From: Hydrogenophaga sp. 2FB
Lineage (GTDB): Bacteria; Pseudomonadota; Gammaproteobacteria; Burkholderiales; Burkholderiaceae_C
NCBI RefSeq assembly: GCF_005503365.1
Contig: NZ_SCML01000019.1
Location: forward strand, 40,260-104,259
DNA: 64,000 bases
Direction: 5' to 3'
Shown: in pieces, positions 1 to 9,054 of the stretch
Position numbering within the stretch: position 1 is the stretch's first letter
Layout of the letters: each line of letters starts with the position of its first letter
Made by a program: the position numbers and the translations under genes
Notes under the pieces: generated by a model
What the model was told of the DNA's origin: nothing
The model's input: only the letters and a program-made list of their open reading frames with translations
Databases searched by the model: none

Positions 1-2108
1 GCGAAGTGCTCTACAGCGCCGAAACCACACCGGCGTTCGAGAAATCCGTGCAGGCCCTCGCCAGCCAGAGCAGCAGCAACGGCGGCCGCCTGGTGGCGGT
101 GCTGCGCCCGGCCTGGGCGTTCGATGCCGCGCTGGGACAGCGCAAGCTGCTGGAGCAGTTGCAGGCCGCGAGCCTGGCCGCGTGGGACGCGCAGGACATG
201 CCCGACGCCCATGCGGCCGCCGCCGCGCTGCTGAGCTACGCCGAACACACCCAGGGCCGCGCGCTCACGCACGTGGCCAGCCTGCAGGTGGCGCGCAGCG
301 GCGAGCGCATCGACCTGCCGCTCAACACCCGGCGCAACCTCGAACTCACGCACACGCTGCGCGGCGACACCAGCCCCACGCTGTTCTCGCTGCTGGACGT
401 GTGCTGCACCGGCATGGGCAGCCGCGCGCTGCGCAACTGGCTGCTCGAACCCCGGCGCGACCGTGGCGAAGCGCGCGCGCGGCTGGCCGCCATCGACACG
501 CTGCGCGGCGGCCTGTGGCAAACGCTGCGCCACGCGCTCAAAGGCTCGAGCGACGTGGAGCGCATCACCGCGCGCACCGCCTTGCGCCAGGTCAAACCGC
601 GCGAGCTGGTGGGCCTGGGTCAGACGCTGGCGCGCGCGCGCGAACTCGCGGCGCTATTGGGCCCGCAAGAAGCCGGCGGCTTGCTGCACGGCATCGCGGC
701 GCACCTCACGCCGCCCGCCGGTTGCGCCGAGTTGCTGCAACAGGCCCTGCACCCCGAGCCCGCCGCGCTGGTGCGCGACGGCGGGGTGATCGCCGATGGC
801 TTTGACGCGGAGCTCGACGAGTTGCGCAACATCCAGACCCACAGCGACGCCTTCCTGATCGAACTGGAGCAGCGCGAGCGCGCGCGCACCGGCATTGCCA
901 ACCTGCGCGTGCAATTCAACAAGGTGCACGGCTTCTACATCGAGGTCACGCAGGGCCAGGCGTCCAAGGTGCCCGACGACTACCGCCGCCGCCAGACCCT
1001 GAAGAACGCCGAACGTTTCATCACGCCCGAGCTGAAGACCTTCGAAGACAAGGCGCTCTCCGCGCAAGACCGCGCGCTGGCGCGCGAGAAATGGCTGTAC
1101 GACCACCTGCTCGACGAGTTGCAGGCCTACGTGGCCCCACTCACGCAGCTCGCGCGCGCCATGGCCGCGCTCGACGCACTCTGCGCGCTCACCGAACGCG
1201 CGCTCACGCTCAATTGGTGTGCGCCACAGTTCGTGCCCGAGCCTTGCATCGACATCCGCGGTGGCCGCCACCCGGTGGTGGAAGCGCGCCTGAACGAAAC
1301 CAGCGGTGGCAGCTTCATCGCCAACGACACCGTGCTCGGCCCCAAGCAGCGCATGCAGGTCATCACCGGCCCCAACATGGGCGGCAAGAGCACCTACATG
1401 CGCCAGGTGGCGGTGATCGTGCTGCTCGCCAGCATGGGCAGCCACGTGCCGGCGACCTCGTGCCGCCTCGGCCCGATCGACGCGATCCACACCCGCATCG
1501 GCGCGGCCGACGACCTGGCCAACGCGCAATCGACCTTCATGGTCGAAATGACCGAGGCCGCGCAAATCCTCAACGCCGCCACGCCCGAGAGCCTGGTGCT
1601 GATGGACGAGATCGGCCGCGGCACCTCCACCTTCGACGGCCTCGCGCTGGCTGGCGGCATTGCCGCGCACCTGCACGAGAAGTCGCGCGCGTTCACGCTG
1701 TTCGCCACGCACTACTTCGAACTCACCGAGTTCCCGGCCACCCACCACAGCGCGGTGAACGTGCACGTGAGCGCGGTGGAGGCCGGTGGCAAGGGCGGTG
1801 GCGGCATCGTCTTCCTGCACCAGATCGAGCAAGGCCCCGCGAGCCGCAGCTACGGCATCCAGGTCGCGCGCCTGGCCGGCGTGCCGGCCGGGGTGGTGCA
1901 GCACGCGCGCCACGCCCTGGCCGCGCTGGAGGCCCAGAGCGAAGAAAGCCGCAGCCAGGTCGACCTGTTCGCGCCGCCACCTGCCACACTGGAGCCCGAA
2001 GTGCACCCGCTGCACGCCGCGATGGCCCAAATCGACCCCGACACCCTGAGCCCGCGCGATGCGCTGGAACACCTCTACACCCTGAAAAAACTGGCCGCTT
2101 CATCATGA
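1..2108 (+). CDS. mutS: DNA mismatch repair protein MutS (5' end outside window)
   Basis: This is the C-terminal ~700 residues of MutS, the mismatch-recognition ATPase that recruits MutL. The reading frame is open to the left edge, so the mismatch-binding N-terminus lies upstream. The ABC-type ATPase is intact: Walker [10 protein letters not shown] at nt 1368-1394, Walker B with [14 protein letters not shown] near nt 1600-1640, and the [10 protein letters not shown] switch segment near nt 1705. The lever and clamp region before it contains the conserved [12 protein letters not shown] stretch. The stop codon overlaps the next start as ATGA, so the following peptidase gene is probably translationally coupled. 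The identity is secure from motifs; only the start is unknown. Confidence 0.97.
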   Translation, partial: EVLYSAETTPAFEKSVQALASQSSSNGGRLVAVLRPAWAFDAALGQRKLLEQLQAASLAAWDAQDMPDAHAAAAALLSYAEHTQGRALTHVASLQVARSGERIDLPLNTRRNLELTHTLRGDTSPTLFSLLDVCCTGMGSRALRNWLLEPRRDRGEARARLAAIDTLRGGLWQTLRHALKGSSDVERITARTALRQVKPRELVGLGQTLARARELAALLGPQEAGGLLHGIAAHLTPPAGCAELLQQALHPEPAALVRDGGVIADGFDAELDELRNIQTHSDAFLIELEQRERARTGIANLRVQFNKVHGFYIEVTQGQASKVPDDYRRRQTLKNAERFITPELKTFEDKALSAQDRALAREKWLYDHLLDELQAYVAPLTQLARAMAALDALCALTERALTLNWCAPQFVPEPCIDIRGGRHPVVEARLNETSGGSFIANDTVLGPKQRMQVITGPNMGGKSTYMRQVAVIVLLASMGSHVPATSCRLGPIDAIHTRIGAADDLANAQSTFMVEMTEAAQILNAATPESLVLMDEIGRGTSTFDGLALAGGIAAHLHEKSRAFTLFATHYFELTEFPATHHSAVNVHVSAVEAGGKGGGGIVFLHQIEQGPASRSYGIQVARLAGVPAGVVQHARHALAALEAQSEESRSQVDLFAPPPATLEPEVHPLHAAMAQIDPDTLSPRDALEHLYTLKKLAASS

Positions 2109-2932
2109 CTTACTGCGTCGCCGTCAAACTCAACGCCGGCATGGTCTTCCTCTCGGACTCGCGCACCAACGCGGGCCTGGACCAGATCAGCACCTTCCGC
2201 AAAATGATCGTCTACGAGAAGCCGGGCGACCGCTTCATGTGCCTGCTCTCGGCGGGCAACCTGAGCATCTCGCAGTCGGTGCGCGAGATCCTGCAGATCG
2301 AGCAACTGAACGATCCGGACGGGGGCGAACCGATCACCATCTGGAACGCCAAAAGCATGTTCGACGCCGCGCGCGTGCTCGGATCGGCGGTGCGCCACGT
2401 GTACCACCGCGATGGTGACTCGCTGGAGCGTTCGGGCGTCGACTTCAACGCCTCCATGATCTTCGGCGGCCAGGTGCGCGGCGAAGGCATGCGCCTGTTC
2501 CAGGTGTATTCGGCCGGCAACTTCATCGAAGCCACGTCCGAAACCCCGTTTTTCCAGATCGGCGAATCGAAGTACGGCAAGCCGGTACTCGACCGCGTGA
2601 TCACCCCCGACACCCCGCTGGACGAGGCCGCGAAGTGCGTGCTGGTGTCGATGGACTCCACGCTCAAGTCCAACCTGTCGGTCGGCCTGCCGCTGGACCT
2701 GGCGGTGTACGAGGCCGACATGCTGCAGTCCAACAAGATCGTCTGCATCGACAACGACAACCCCTACTTCCGCATGCTGCACAGCGCCTGGGGCCAGAAG
2801 CTGCGCCAGGTGTTCGACGACATCGAGGACCCGACCTGGGACGAGGCCCACACCGAGGTGCCCCTGCTCAGCAAGAAACCACAGAACCAGCCGCTCAAGA
2901 AGATCACCAATTCACGAGAGAAGCTGATTTAG
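2105..2932 (+). CDS. Anbu-type proteasome-like peptidase
   Basis: 275 residues, starting at the ATG that overlaps the mutS stop (ATGA). The N-terminus MTYCVAVKL places Thr at position 2, exposed once Met is removed. This is the N-terminal nucleophile arrangement of proteasome beta subunits, HslV and Anbu. The following [10 protein letters not shown] block matches the conserved SDxRTNAG segment of Anbu (ancestral beta subunit) proteins. In many bacteria Anbu is encoded with an alpha-E protein, an ATP-grasp protein and a transglutaminase-like protein; none is adjacent here. No ATPase partner is nearby. Substrate and activity are unknown. The family call is from sequence; cytoplasmic location is inferred from the lack of a signal peptide. 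Confidence 0.88.
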   Translation: MTYCVAVKLNAGMVFLSDSRTNAGLDQISTFRKMIVYEKPGDRFMCLLSAGNLSISQSVREILQIEQLNDPDGGEPITIWNAKSMFDAARVLGSAVRHVYHRDGDSLERSGVDFNASMIFGGQVRGEGMRLFQVYSAGNFIEATSETPFFQIGESKYGKPVLDRVITPDTPLDEAAKCVLVSMDSTLKSNLSVGLPLDLAVYEADMLQSNKIVCIDNDNPYFRMLHSAWGQKLRQVFDDIEDPTWDEAHTEVPLLSKKPQNQPLKKITNSREKLI

Positions 2933-2941
2933 CGTTTGCCC

Positions 2942-3790
2942 GTGTCTCTGATCATTTTTTCCCACGCCAACAGCTTCCCCGCCAGCACCTACAGCGTCCT
3001 CTTCAAGTCCCTGCGCGCCCGCGGCCACACGGTGCGGGCGGTGGACCGCTTCGGCCACGACCCGCGCTACCCGGTTACCAGCAACTGGCGGCACCTGGTG
3101 CAGCAACTCGCGGACTTCGCGGCGCCGGAGATCGAGAAGCAGGGCGAAGGCGCCTGGCTCGTGGGGCATTCCCTGGGCGGCTTTCTCAGCCTGATGTGCG
3201 CCGCGCGCCATCCGAAGCTCGGCGGCCACGCCGTCAAGGGCGCGCTGCTGATCGACTCGCCCGTGCTGGGCGGCTGGCGCGCCCGCACGCTGGAGCTGGT
3301 CAAGCGCACGCAACTGATCGGCTCGGTCTCGCCCGGGAAAATCAGCCGCCAGCGCCGCGAGCGCTGGCCCGATGAAGCCGCCGCGCACGCGCACTTCGCC
3401 AGCAAGAAAATCTTTGCCGCCTGGGACCCGCAGGTGCTGAGCGACTACATCGCCCACGGCACGCGCGACGAGGCCGACGCGCACGGCGCCAACCACCGCG
3501 TGCTGCACTTCGAGCGCGACGTCGAAACCGCGATCTACAACACCCTGCCCCACAACCTGGACCGGCTGCTGCGCCGGCACCCCCTGCAGTGCCCCGTGGG
3601 CTTCATCGGAGGCACCCAGTCGAAGGAGATGCAGCAGGTCGGCATGGCCATGACCCGCCGCCTGGTCGACCGGCAACACCCCGGGCGCCTGGCGATGGTC
3701 GAGGGCAGCCATCTCTTTCCCATGGAGCGGCCGCTGGAGACCGCCGCCACCATCGAATCGGTGCTGCGCGCGCTGGATTCGGCACGCTGA
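2942..3790 (+). CDS. alpha/beta-hydrolase
   Basis: About 282 residues from a GTG at 2942; a TTG at 2936 in the same frame would add two residues. It begins directly with the first beta strand (SLIIFSHANSFPAST), carries the HANS oxyanion-type segment, and has the nucleophile elbow GHSLGG around residue 78. There is a proline and basic-rich cap near the middle and a C-terminal His in EGSHLFPME, which fits the catalytic His. No signal peptide is visible. It lies 9 nt after the Anbu-like gene, so co-transcription with mutS and the peptidase is likely. The substrate cannot be predicted. Confidence 0.85.
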   Translation: MSLIIFSHANSFPASTYSVLFKSLRARGHTVRAVDRFGHDPRYPVTSNWRHLVQQLADFAAPEIEKQGEGAWLVGHSLGGFLSLMCAARHPKLGGHAVKGALLIDSPVLGGWRARTLELVKRTQLIGSVSPGKISRQRRERWPDEAAAHAHFASKKIFAAWDPQVLSDYIAHGTRDEADAHGANHRVLHFERDVETAIYNTLPHNLDRLLRRHPLQCPVGFIGGTQSKEMQQVGMAMTRRLVDRQHPGRLAMVEGSHLFPMERPLETAATIESVLRALDSAR

Positions 3791-3865
3791 ACAAGGGCAG
3801 ACCCGAACACGCGCGGGTGGCGCGCTCCGGTATAAACCCGTAGCGCACACCACACCACCCCCGCC

Positions 3866-5800
3866 GTGCCCGACTCCAGCTTCCCACCCTCGTCCGAAGG
3901 CCACCCGCTGCAACCGCTGCTGCAGCGCGTGCTGAACTGGCAGCCCGAACAGCACGCGTTGTGGGTGCGCCTGCTGGTGGCGCTGGCCATCACCGCGATC
4001 CTGGGGTGGACGCGGATGGCGCTGGCGCCCGCGGAGTCCGGGGGGCGTTTCGTCACCTTGACGCTGGCCGTGGCCCTCTCGACGCTGTACGGCGGCTTCC
4101 ATGCCGGCATGTTCAGCACCGCGCTGGGAATGTCGGTCATCCACCTCTTCCTGCCCAAGCCTTATTCCAATGAGGCGTTCGAGAACCTGACCGAAGCGTT
4201 CTGGCTCACCCTGTGGCATCTGGTGACACAGATCGTGGTGGTCGGTTCGATCGCGCTCATGCAACGCCACCACCGCGAGCTGCGCGAGGCCACGGAGCAG
4301 ATTCAGCGCAGCAAGCAACAGCTCGAAGACACCTTCGAGCGCAGCGCCACCGGCATGGCGCACAGCCATATTGCGGGAGGCTGGATCCGCGTCAACCAGA
4401 CCTACTGCGACATCGTCGGCTACACCAAGGCCGAAATGCAGGCGATGCACTACCGCGACTTCACCCACCCGGACGACCTGTGGATGGACGAACTCCAGCT
4501 TCAGCGCACCCTGAACAACGAGATCAGCCACTACAGCTTCGAGAAGCGCTACATCCACCGCCAGGGCCACGTGGTCTGGGTGCACCTCACGATCTCGCTG
4601 GTGCGCGAGGCGTCGGGCGAGCCCGATTACCTGATCGCCGTGGTGCAGGACATCACCGCTCGGAAAAACACCGAGCAAGCGCTGCGCACCAGCGAACAAC
4701 TGCTGCGGCAAGCGCACGAACTCGCGGGCCTGGCGAGCTGGCAGGCCGACGTCACCTCCACCCGCTTCACCACCCTGGCGGGCTCGCACCAGGTGCTGGG
4801 CTTGCCCTCGGCCGAGTTCACGGGAGAACAACTGCTGGCGCTCACGCACCCCGAGGACCTGAACCGGGCCGTGAACCTCTGGACGCTCGCGTTGCAGGGG
4901 AAGGCCGACTACCAGCTCGAATACCGCCTGTTGTTCGGTGGCGAAGAGCGCTGGTTCAGCGTGCGCGCCGAGTTCGAGCGCGATGCGCAAGGGCGCGCGG
5001 TGCGGGCCCTGGGCGTGACGCGCGACGTGACCGAGCGCAAACACAGCGAGATGGAAATCCAGCGGCTCAACGCTTCGCTGGAGCAACGCATCCAGGCGCG
5101 CACCGAAGCCCTGAAGGCGGCCTACGACGAGCTGGAGAGCTATTCGTACGCCGTCGCGCACGACCTGCGTTCGCCGCTGCGCATCATCAACGGCTTCGCG
5201 CAGGCGCTGCAGGAAGACATGCCCGGCCTGGCCGGCGAGAGCCTGTCGCACCTGCAGCGCATCATGGCCGCGAGCAAAAAAATGGGCGAACTGATCGACG
5301 GCTTGCTCACGCTGTCGCAGTTCTCGCGCGGCGAGCTGCAACGCCAGCCGGTCAACCTCAGTGCCATCGCCACGCGCCTGCTGGGCGAATTCGCCGGCGC
5401 CGAGCCGCAACGCTGGGTGCGCTGGGAGATCGATCGCGGCTTGCAAGTCATGGCCGACCCCACGCTGGTCGAGGCCCTGATGCAGAACCTGCTGCACAAC
5501 GCCTGGAAATACACCGCCCGCACCCCCAACGCGCTCATCCGTGTCGGCACCGAAGACGTGCAAGGCCAGCGCTTCTTCACCGTGAGCGACAACGGCGCGG
5601 GCTTCGACATGGCGCGCGCGGCCAAGCTGTTTCAGCCGTTCCAGCGGCTGCACATGCCCAACGAGTTCAGCGGCATCGGCATCGGCCTGGCGACCTCGCT
5701 GCGCATCGTGCAGCGCCACGGTGGCGAGCTCAAGGCCAGCGCGGTGCCCGGTGAGGGCGCGATCTTCAGCTTCAGCCTGAGCGCGCGCCCGGCCGGCTGA
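3866..5800 (+). CDS. PAS-domain sensor histidine kinase, membrane-bound
   Basis: 644 residues from a GTG start. About three hydrophobic segments lie in residues 30-135, resembling the DUF4118-type membrane sensor of KdpD-like kinases. Two PAS/PAC modules follow (about 145-270 and 275-395), each ending in an ITxRK- or VTERK-type signature. A coiled linker leads to the HisKA domain, where the phosphoacceptor is His432 in AVAHDLRSPLR. The N box (LLHNAWKY), G1 box (DNGAGFD) and G2-like GIGIGLATS are present, so the kinase should be active. No response regulator is adjacent, so it is an orphan kinase here. A phytochrome-like output, where DLRSPLR is common, is possible, but no chromophore domain is seen. 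Confidence 0.88.
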   Translation: MPDSSFPPSSEGHPLQPLLQRVLNWQPEQHALWVRLLVALAITAILGWTRMALAPAESGGRFVTLTLAVALSTLYGGFHAGMFSTALGMSVIHLFLPKPYSNEAFENLTEAFWLTLWHLVTQIVVVGSIALMQRHHRELREATEQIQRSKQQLEDTFERSATGMAHSHIAGGWIRVNQTYCDIVGYTKAEMQAMHYRDFTHPDDLWMDELQLQRTLNNEISHYSFEKRYIHRQGHVVWVHLTISLVREASGEPDYLIAVVQDITARKNTEQALRTSEQLLRQAHELAGLASWQADVTSTRFTTLAGSHQVLGLPSAEFTGEQLLALTHPEDLNRAVNLWTLALQGKADYQLEYRLLFGGEERWFSVRAEFERDAQGRAVRALGVTRDVTERKHSEMEIQRLNASLEQRIQARTEALKAAYDELESYSYAVAHDLRSPLRIINGFAQALQEDMPGLAGESLSHLQRIMAASKKMGELIDGLLTLSQFSRGELQRQPVNLSAIATRLLGEFAGAEPQRWVRWEIDRGLQVMADPTLVEALMQNLLHNAWKYTARTPNALIRVGTEDVQGQRFFTVSDNGAGFDMARAAKLFQPFQRLHMPNEFSGIGIGLATSLRIVQRHGGELKASAVPGEGAIFSFSLSARPAG

Positions 5801-5927
5801 AGGCCCGCTTGCCATTCGCGCCGTCCAGCGGCGTTTCGCGCCACGCAAGCGCGGCTCCATCGCAGGACCATGGCGCGCCACCCGTGCCATCGGCACAGTG
5901 CGGCTCATCCCCTCACCGGAGCCCGCC

Positions 5928-6356
5928 ATGCAACTCACACCCCTCATCGCCGTGCACATGACGGCCGCCATCGCCGCCGTGGCCATTGGCCCGGTGGCGC
6001 TCTGGGCCCGCCGCGGTCATGCAGCCCACCTGCCAGGCCAGCGCCCGCGCCTGCACCGAGCGGCCGGCTACGCCTGGGTCACGCTCATGCTGGTCGCCGC
6101 CATTTCCGCCATCTTCATCCGCGACTTCAAGCTGCCCAACATCGCCGGCTACACACCGGTTCATTTGCTGGTGCCGATCGTCTTCGGCAGCCTGTTCCTC
6201 GCGTTTCGCGCGCTGCTGCGCGGCGACGTGAAGCGCCACCGCCGCGTGATGGTGTGGCTGTACATCAGCGCCTGTCTCGTGGCCGGCGCGTTCACCTTGT
6301 TGCCCAACCGCTACCTCGGCGGCCTGGTCTGGCACCAGTGGCTGGGCCTGGCATGA
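5928..6356 (+). CDS. DUF2306-like small membrane protein
   Basis: 142 residues with four predicted membrane segments, at roughly 6-26, 45-65, 73-93 and 107-127. The start is the ATG at 5928, preceded by a purine-rich CCGGAGC; an upstream in-frame ATG would only add a poorly coding leader. The HRAAGYAWV segment between helices 1 and 2 and the HRRVM loop are typical of the DUF2306 membrane family, whose function is unknown. It shares an almost identical leader (CCGGAGCCC-CCATG) with the next gene, which follows after 42 nt, so the two probably form one transcript. Confidence 0.75.
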   Translation: MQLTPLIAVHMTAAIAAVAIGPVALWARRGHAAHLPGQRPRLHRAAGYAWVTLMLVAAISAIFIRDFKLPNIAGYTPVHLLVPIVFGSLFLAFRALLRGDVKRHRRVMVWLYISACLVAGAFTLLPNRYLGGLVWHQWLGLA

Positions 6357-6398
6357 GCCGCCGTCCTGACAACCTTGAACCTTGAACCGGAGCCCACC

Positions 6399-6689
6399 AT
6401 GAACCCATCGAACCCCCAATACAACGACATCGACCGCCTGGCGCGCCGCCGCGCCGGCGCCCGCATGGGCTGGTACGTGCATGCGCTGGTGTACCTCAGC
6501 GTCAACGCCGTGCTCGCCATGCTCTCCCTGTCCAGCGGTCGCCACTGGGCCATCTACCCCGCGCTGGGCTGGGGCCTGGGCCTGCTGATCCACGGCCTGG
6601 TGGTCTGGGTCACGCTGGGCGGTGGCGGGCTGCAGCAGCGCCTGGTGGCGCAGGAACGCGAGCGCCTGTTGCGGGAACGCGGCGAGTGA
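6399..6689 (+). CDS. 2TM-domain small membrane protein
   Basis: 96 residues. Two membrane helices (about 29-48 and 52-73) are joined by a short turn and flanked by a basic N-terminal stretch (RLARRRAGARMGW) and a charged C-terminal helix (QERERLLRERG). This is the pattern of the 2TM domain that also precedes the kinase module in some LytS-like sensors. Its last codons overlap the GTG of the kinase that follows (GTGA), so a link to that sensor is plausible, though its role is not known. The ATG at 6399 follows CCGGAGC at a good distance. Confidence 0.75.
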   Translation: MNPSNPQYNDIDRLARRRAGARMGWYVHALVYLSVNAVLAMLSLSSGRHWAIYPALGWGLGLLIHGLVVWVTLGGGGLQQRLVAQERERLLRERGE

Positions 6690-7771
6690 ACACGGAGGTC
6701 GCTGCGGGCATACAGGATACTGCGGCCATGCCGCCGTTCAAACCCGACATCGCCGCCCGACGCGCCCTTGTGGTCGTGGTCGTCAACACCGTGATCGCGC
6801 TGATCATCACCGCGGTCAACGGCGACACCTTCGCGGTCAACCTGCTGTACTCGCAGTGCATCGGGCTGTCCATCTGGGTGCTGATCGACGGCGGGCGCCA
6901 CGTGCTCCACCCCAGTGGCTGGCCCGGGGTGCCGCGCATGGCCCTGCTGGTGGTGATGGCCGTGCTGACGGCCTACGTGGCCGGCAGTGTGACCGCCAAC
7001 CTTCTGCTGGGCCGCGACCTGTTCGCGAGCCTGAGCAACTTTCCCCGCGCCACGCTGGGTTTCGTGTTGATGTCGCTCGCCGCTGGCGGCTTCGGGGCCT
7101 ACTACTTCACCAGCCGCGCCATGCTGGCGCATGCCCGCCTGGCACAGGAAGAAGCCCAGCGCCAGGCCAGCGAAGCCCGCCTGAAGCTGCTCGAATCGCA
7201 GCTCGAGCCGCACATGCTGTTCAACACCCTGGCCAACCTGCGCGTGCTCATCGGCACCGACCCCGCGCGCGCCACCGCCATGCTCGACCGGCTCAACGAT
7301 TTCCTGCGCGCCACGCTCACCGCGTCGCGCACCGAGGCCCATGCCGGCCAGCACACGCTCACGGCCGAATTCGACCGCCTGCGCGACTACCTCGAACTCA
7401 TGGCGGTGCGCATGGGCCCGCGCTTGCGCTACACGCTGGACTTGCCCGACGCGCTCGCCCGGCACCCGGTGCCCCCGCTGCTGCTGCAACCGCTGGTGGA
7501 GAACAGCATCCGCCACGGCCTGGAGCCCAGCCTGCAGGGCGGCGAGATCCGCGTCTGCGCGCGCCGCAACGGCCCCGCGCTGGAGCTGGAGGTGAGCGAC
7601 ACCGGCGTGGGCTGTGAACCGTCGCCCCAGCCCGGCTTCGGCCTGACACAGGTGCGCGAGCGCCTGGCGACGGCCTACCCGGGCCAGGCGCGGCTGGATT
7701 GGCAAGCCCGCCCCGGCCAGGGCACGCGCGCCCTGCTCACCCTGCCCTGGCAAGAAACGCCCACACCATGA
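6686..7771 (+). CDS. LytS/YehU-type sensor histidine kinase
   Basis: 361 residues from the GTG overlapping the previous stop; an internal ATG at 6728 is an alternative start. Four hydrophobic segments lie between about residues 26 and 140. A His_kinase domain follows whose phosphoacceptor is His176 in QLEPHMLFNTL; the family consensus is PHFLFN, so Met replaces Phe. The HATPase_c part has PPLLLQPLVENSIRHG as N box, DTGVG as G1 box and a FGLTQVRERL G2 region. Its stop overlaps the response regulator start (ATGA), which fixes the pair as a two-component system. The signal is unknown. Confidence 0.9.
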   Translation: MNTEVAAGIQDTAAMPPFKPDIAARRALVVVVVNTVIALIITAVNGDTFAVNLLYSQCIGLSIWVLIDGGRHVLHPSGWPGVPRMALLVVMAVLTAYVAGSVTANLLLGRDLFASLSNFPRATLGFVLMSLAAGGFGAYYFTSRAMLAHARLAQEEAQRQASEARLKLLESQLEPHMLFNTLANLRVLIGTDPARATAMLDRLNDFLRATLTASRTEAHAGQHTLTAEFDRLRDYLELMAVRMGPRLRYTLDLPDALARHPVPPLLLQPLVENSIRHGLEPSLQGGEIRVCARRNGPALELEVSDTGVGCEPSPQPGFGLTQVRERLATAYPGQARLDWQARPGQGTRALLTLPWQETPTP

Positions 7772-8577
7772 ACGCCACCGCCCTGATCGCCGAAGACGAA
7801 CCGCTGCTGGCGCAAGCGCTGCAAGCCGAACTCGCCCGCGCCTGGCCCACGCTGCAGATCGTGGCCACCGTGGGCGACGGCGATTCGGCCGTGGCGCAGG
7901 CGCTGGCACTCAAGCCCGACGTGCTGTTTCTCGACATCCGCATGCCCGGCCAGACCGGCCTGCAAGCGGCCGCCGAGCTCGCGGACGAGTGGCCCGAGGG
8001 CGATCCGTTTCCCGCGCTGGTCTTCGTGACCGCGTACGACGCTTACGCGGTCGAGGCCTTTGACGCGCAGGCGGTCGACTACGTGCTCAAGCCGGTGCAG
8101 CCCGAACGCCTGGCGCGCACCGTCCAGCGGCTTCAACAAATGCTTACACAACGTCGCCAGCACGCAACGGGTGTTGCAGCACCCGACGACCACACGCTGC
8201 AACAACTGCGCGCCCTGCTTCTGGCCGGCGATGCGCCCGCGCCCACCCTGCCGCGCTTGCAGTTCATTCCCGCCAGCGTGGGCCAGGCCGTGCGCATGGT
8301 GCCGGTGGGCGAGGTGCTGGTGTTCGAGGCGGCCGACAAGTACGTGCGCGTGCTCACCGCCGGCAGCGAGGTGCTGATCCGCACCCCGCTCAAGGACCTG
8401 CTGCCGCAGCTGGACCCGGCCGTGTTCTGGCAGATCCACCGCGGCACCGTGGTGCGGGCCGACGCGATCGACAGCGTCTCCCGCAACGAAGCGGGGCGCC
8501 TGAGCCTGCGCTTGCGCGGCAGGCCGGAAACGCTGGCCGTCAGCCGGCTCTATGCCGACCGGTTTCGCGCCATGTGA
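7768..8577 (+). CDS. LytTR-family response regulator
   Basis: 269 residues. The receiver domain (about 1-120) has the acidic pair Glu9-Asp10, the phosphoacceptor Asp56 in LFLDIRMPG, Thr in VTAYDAYAV and Lys in DYVLKPVQ. The C-terminal half (about 165-269) is a LytTR DNA-binding domain with characteristic FEAADKYVRV and FWQIHRGTVV segments. Family members usually bind paired sites upstream of target genes; the target here is not obvious. It is co-transcribed with the kinase (ATGA overlap) and is the last plus-strand gene before a convergent MaoC-like gene, with a gap of only 6 nt. Confidence 0.92.
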   Translation: MNATALIAEDEPLLAQALQAELARAWPTLQIVATVGDGDSAVAQALALKPDVLFLDIRMPGQTGLQAAAELADEWPEGDPFPALVFVTAYDAYAVEAFDAQAVDYVLKPVQPERLARTVQRLQQMLTQRRQHATGVAAPDDHTLQQLRALLLAGDAPAPTLPRLQFIPASVGQAVRMVPVGEVLVFEAADKYVRVLTAGSEVLIRTPLKDLLPQLDPAVFWQIHRGTVVRADAIDSVSRNEAGRLSLRLRGRPETLAVSRLYADRFRAM

Positions 8578-8583
8578 GGACGC

Positions 8584-9054
8584 CTATGGAGCCCCATCGG
8601 CCGCCAAGGGGCCTCGCCACAACACCCTGGCGCTGGCCTCCAGCACGGCGGCCCCGTCCTGGTTGAGCATCTGGCCCGACAGCTCCAGCACCCACTGACC
8701 CATCTGCCGGCTTTCGCGCACGGCCCCCACCGTCCAGGTGGTGTGCAGGGTGTCGCCCGGATAGACCGGCAACAGGTAGCGGTTGTTCTGCTCCAGCAAG
8801 GCGATGCGGCTCTGCGCAAACCGGGCGCCGATGGCGCTGGCCATGATGGCCGCGGTGACGGCGCCATGGAAGATCCGGCCCCGCAGGCCCGCGCTGCTCG
8901 CCGCGGCGTCGCTCACGTGCACGGGGTGGGCGCCCTGTGTCAGGCGCACCGCCCGTTCCAGGTCTTCACCCACCAGGGCCCGCGTCGAAACGAACCGCTC
9001 GCCGGCCGTCACGCCCGGGCAGGCACCGGTGGCGACGGCGGTCGGCTCAGTCAA
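8584..9054 (-). CDS. MaoC-like hydratase / hotdog-fold protein
   Basis: 156 residues if translation starts at the TTG at 9054, which overlaps the end of the Bug gene by 8 nt; no ATG or GTG lies closer to the expected start. The hotdog fold is suggested by the AGERFVSTRALVGEDLERAVRLTQ opening (given here only to locate residues 15-40), the middle GRIFHGAVTAAIMASA with the catalytic-type His, and PGDTLHTTWTV. MaoC-type enzymes hydrate enoyl-CoA esters. The neighbours (CoA-transferase, acyl-CoA reductase-like, Bug protein) fit a pathway working on CoA thioesters. The canonical Asp of R-hydratases (DxNPxH) is replaced by DLERAV, so activity may differ. Last gene of its operon. Confidence 0.75.
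   Translation of the reverse strand: MTEPTAVATGACPGVTAGERFVSTRALVGEDLERAVRLTQGAHPVHVSDAAASSAGLRGRIFHGAVTAAIMASAIGARFAQSRIALLEQNNRYLLPVYPGDTLHTTWTVGAVRESRQMGQWVLELSGQMLNQDGAAVLEASARVLWRGPLAADGAP

Noticed and set aside
1091..2104. N-terminal extension of the Anbu-type peptidase
   Set aside because: The frame is open through mutS but would hide Thr2, the expected nucleophile; the ATG at 2105 overlapping the mutS stop gives the standard family start.
2912..5986. 1024-codon open frame on the minus strand
   Set aside because: It runs antisense through the hydrolase and PAS kinase genes, and its translation is low-complexity His/Gln/Arg/Ala-rich without motifs.
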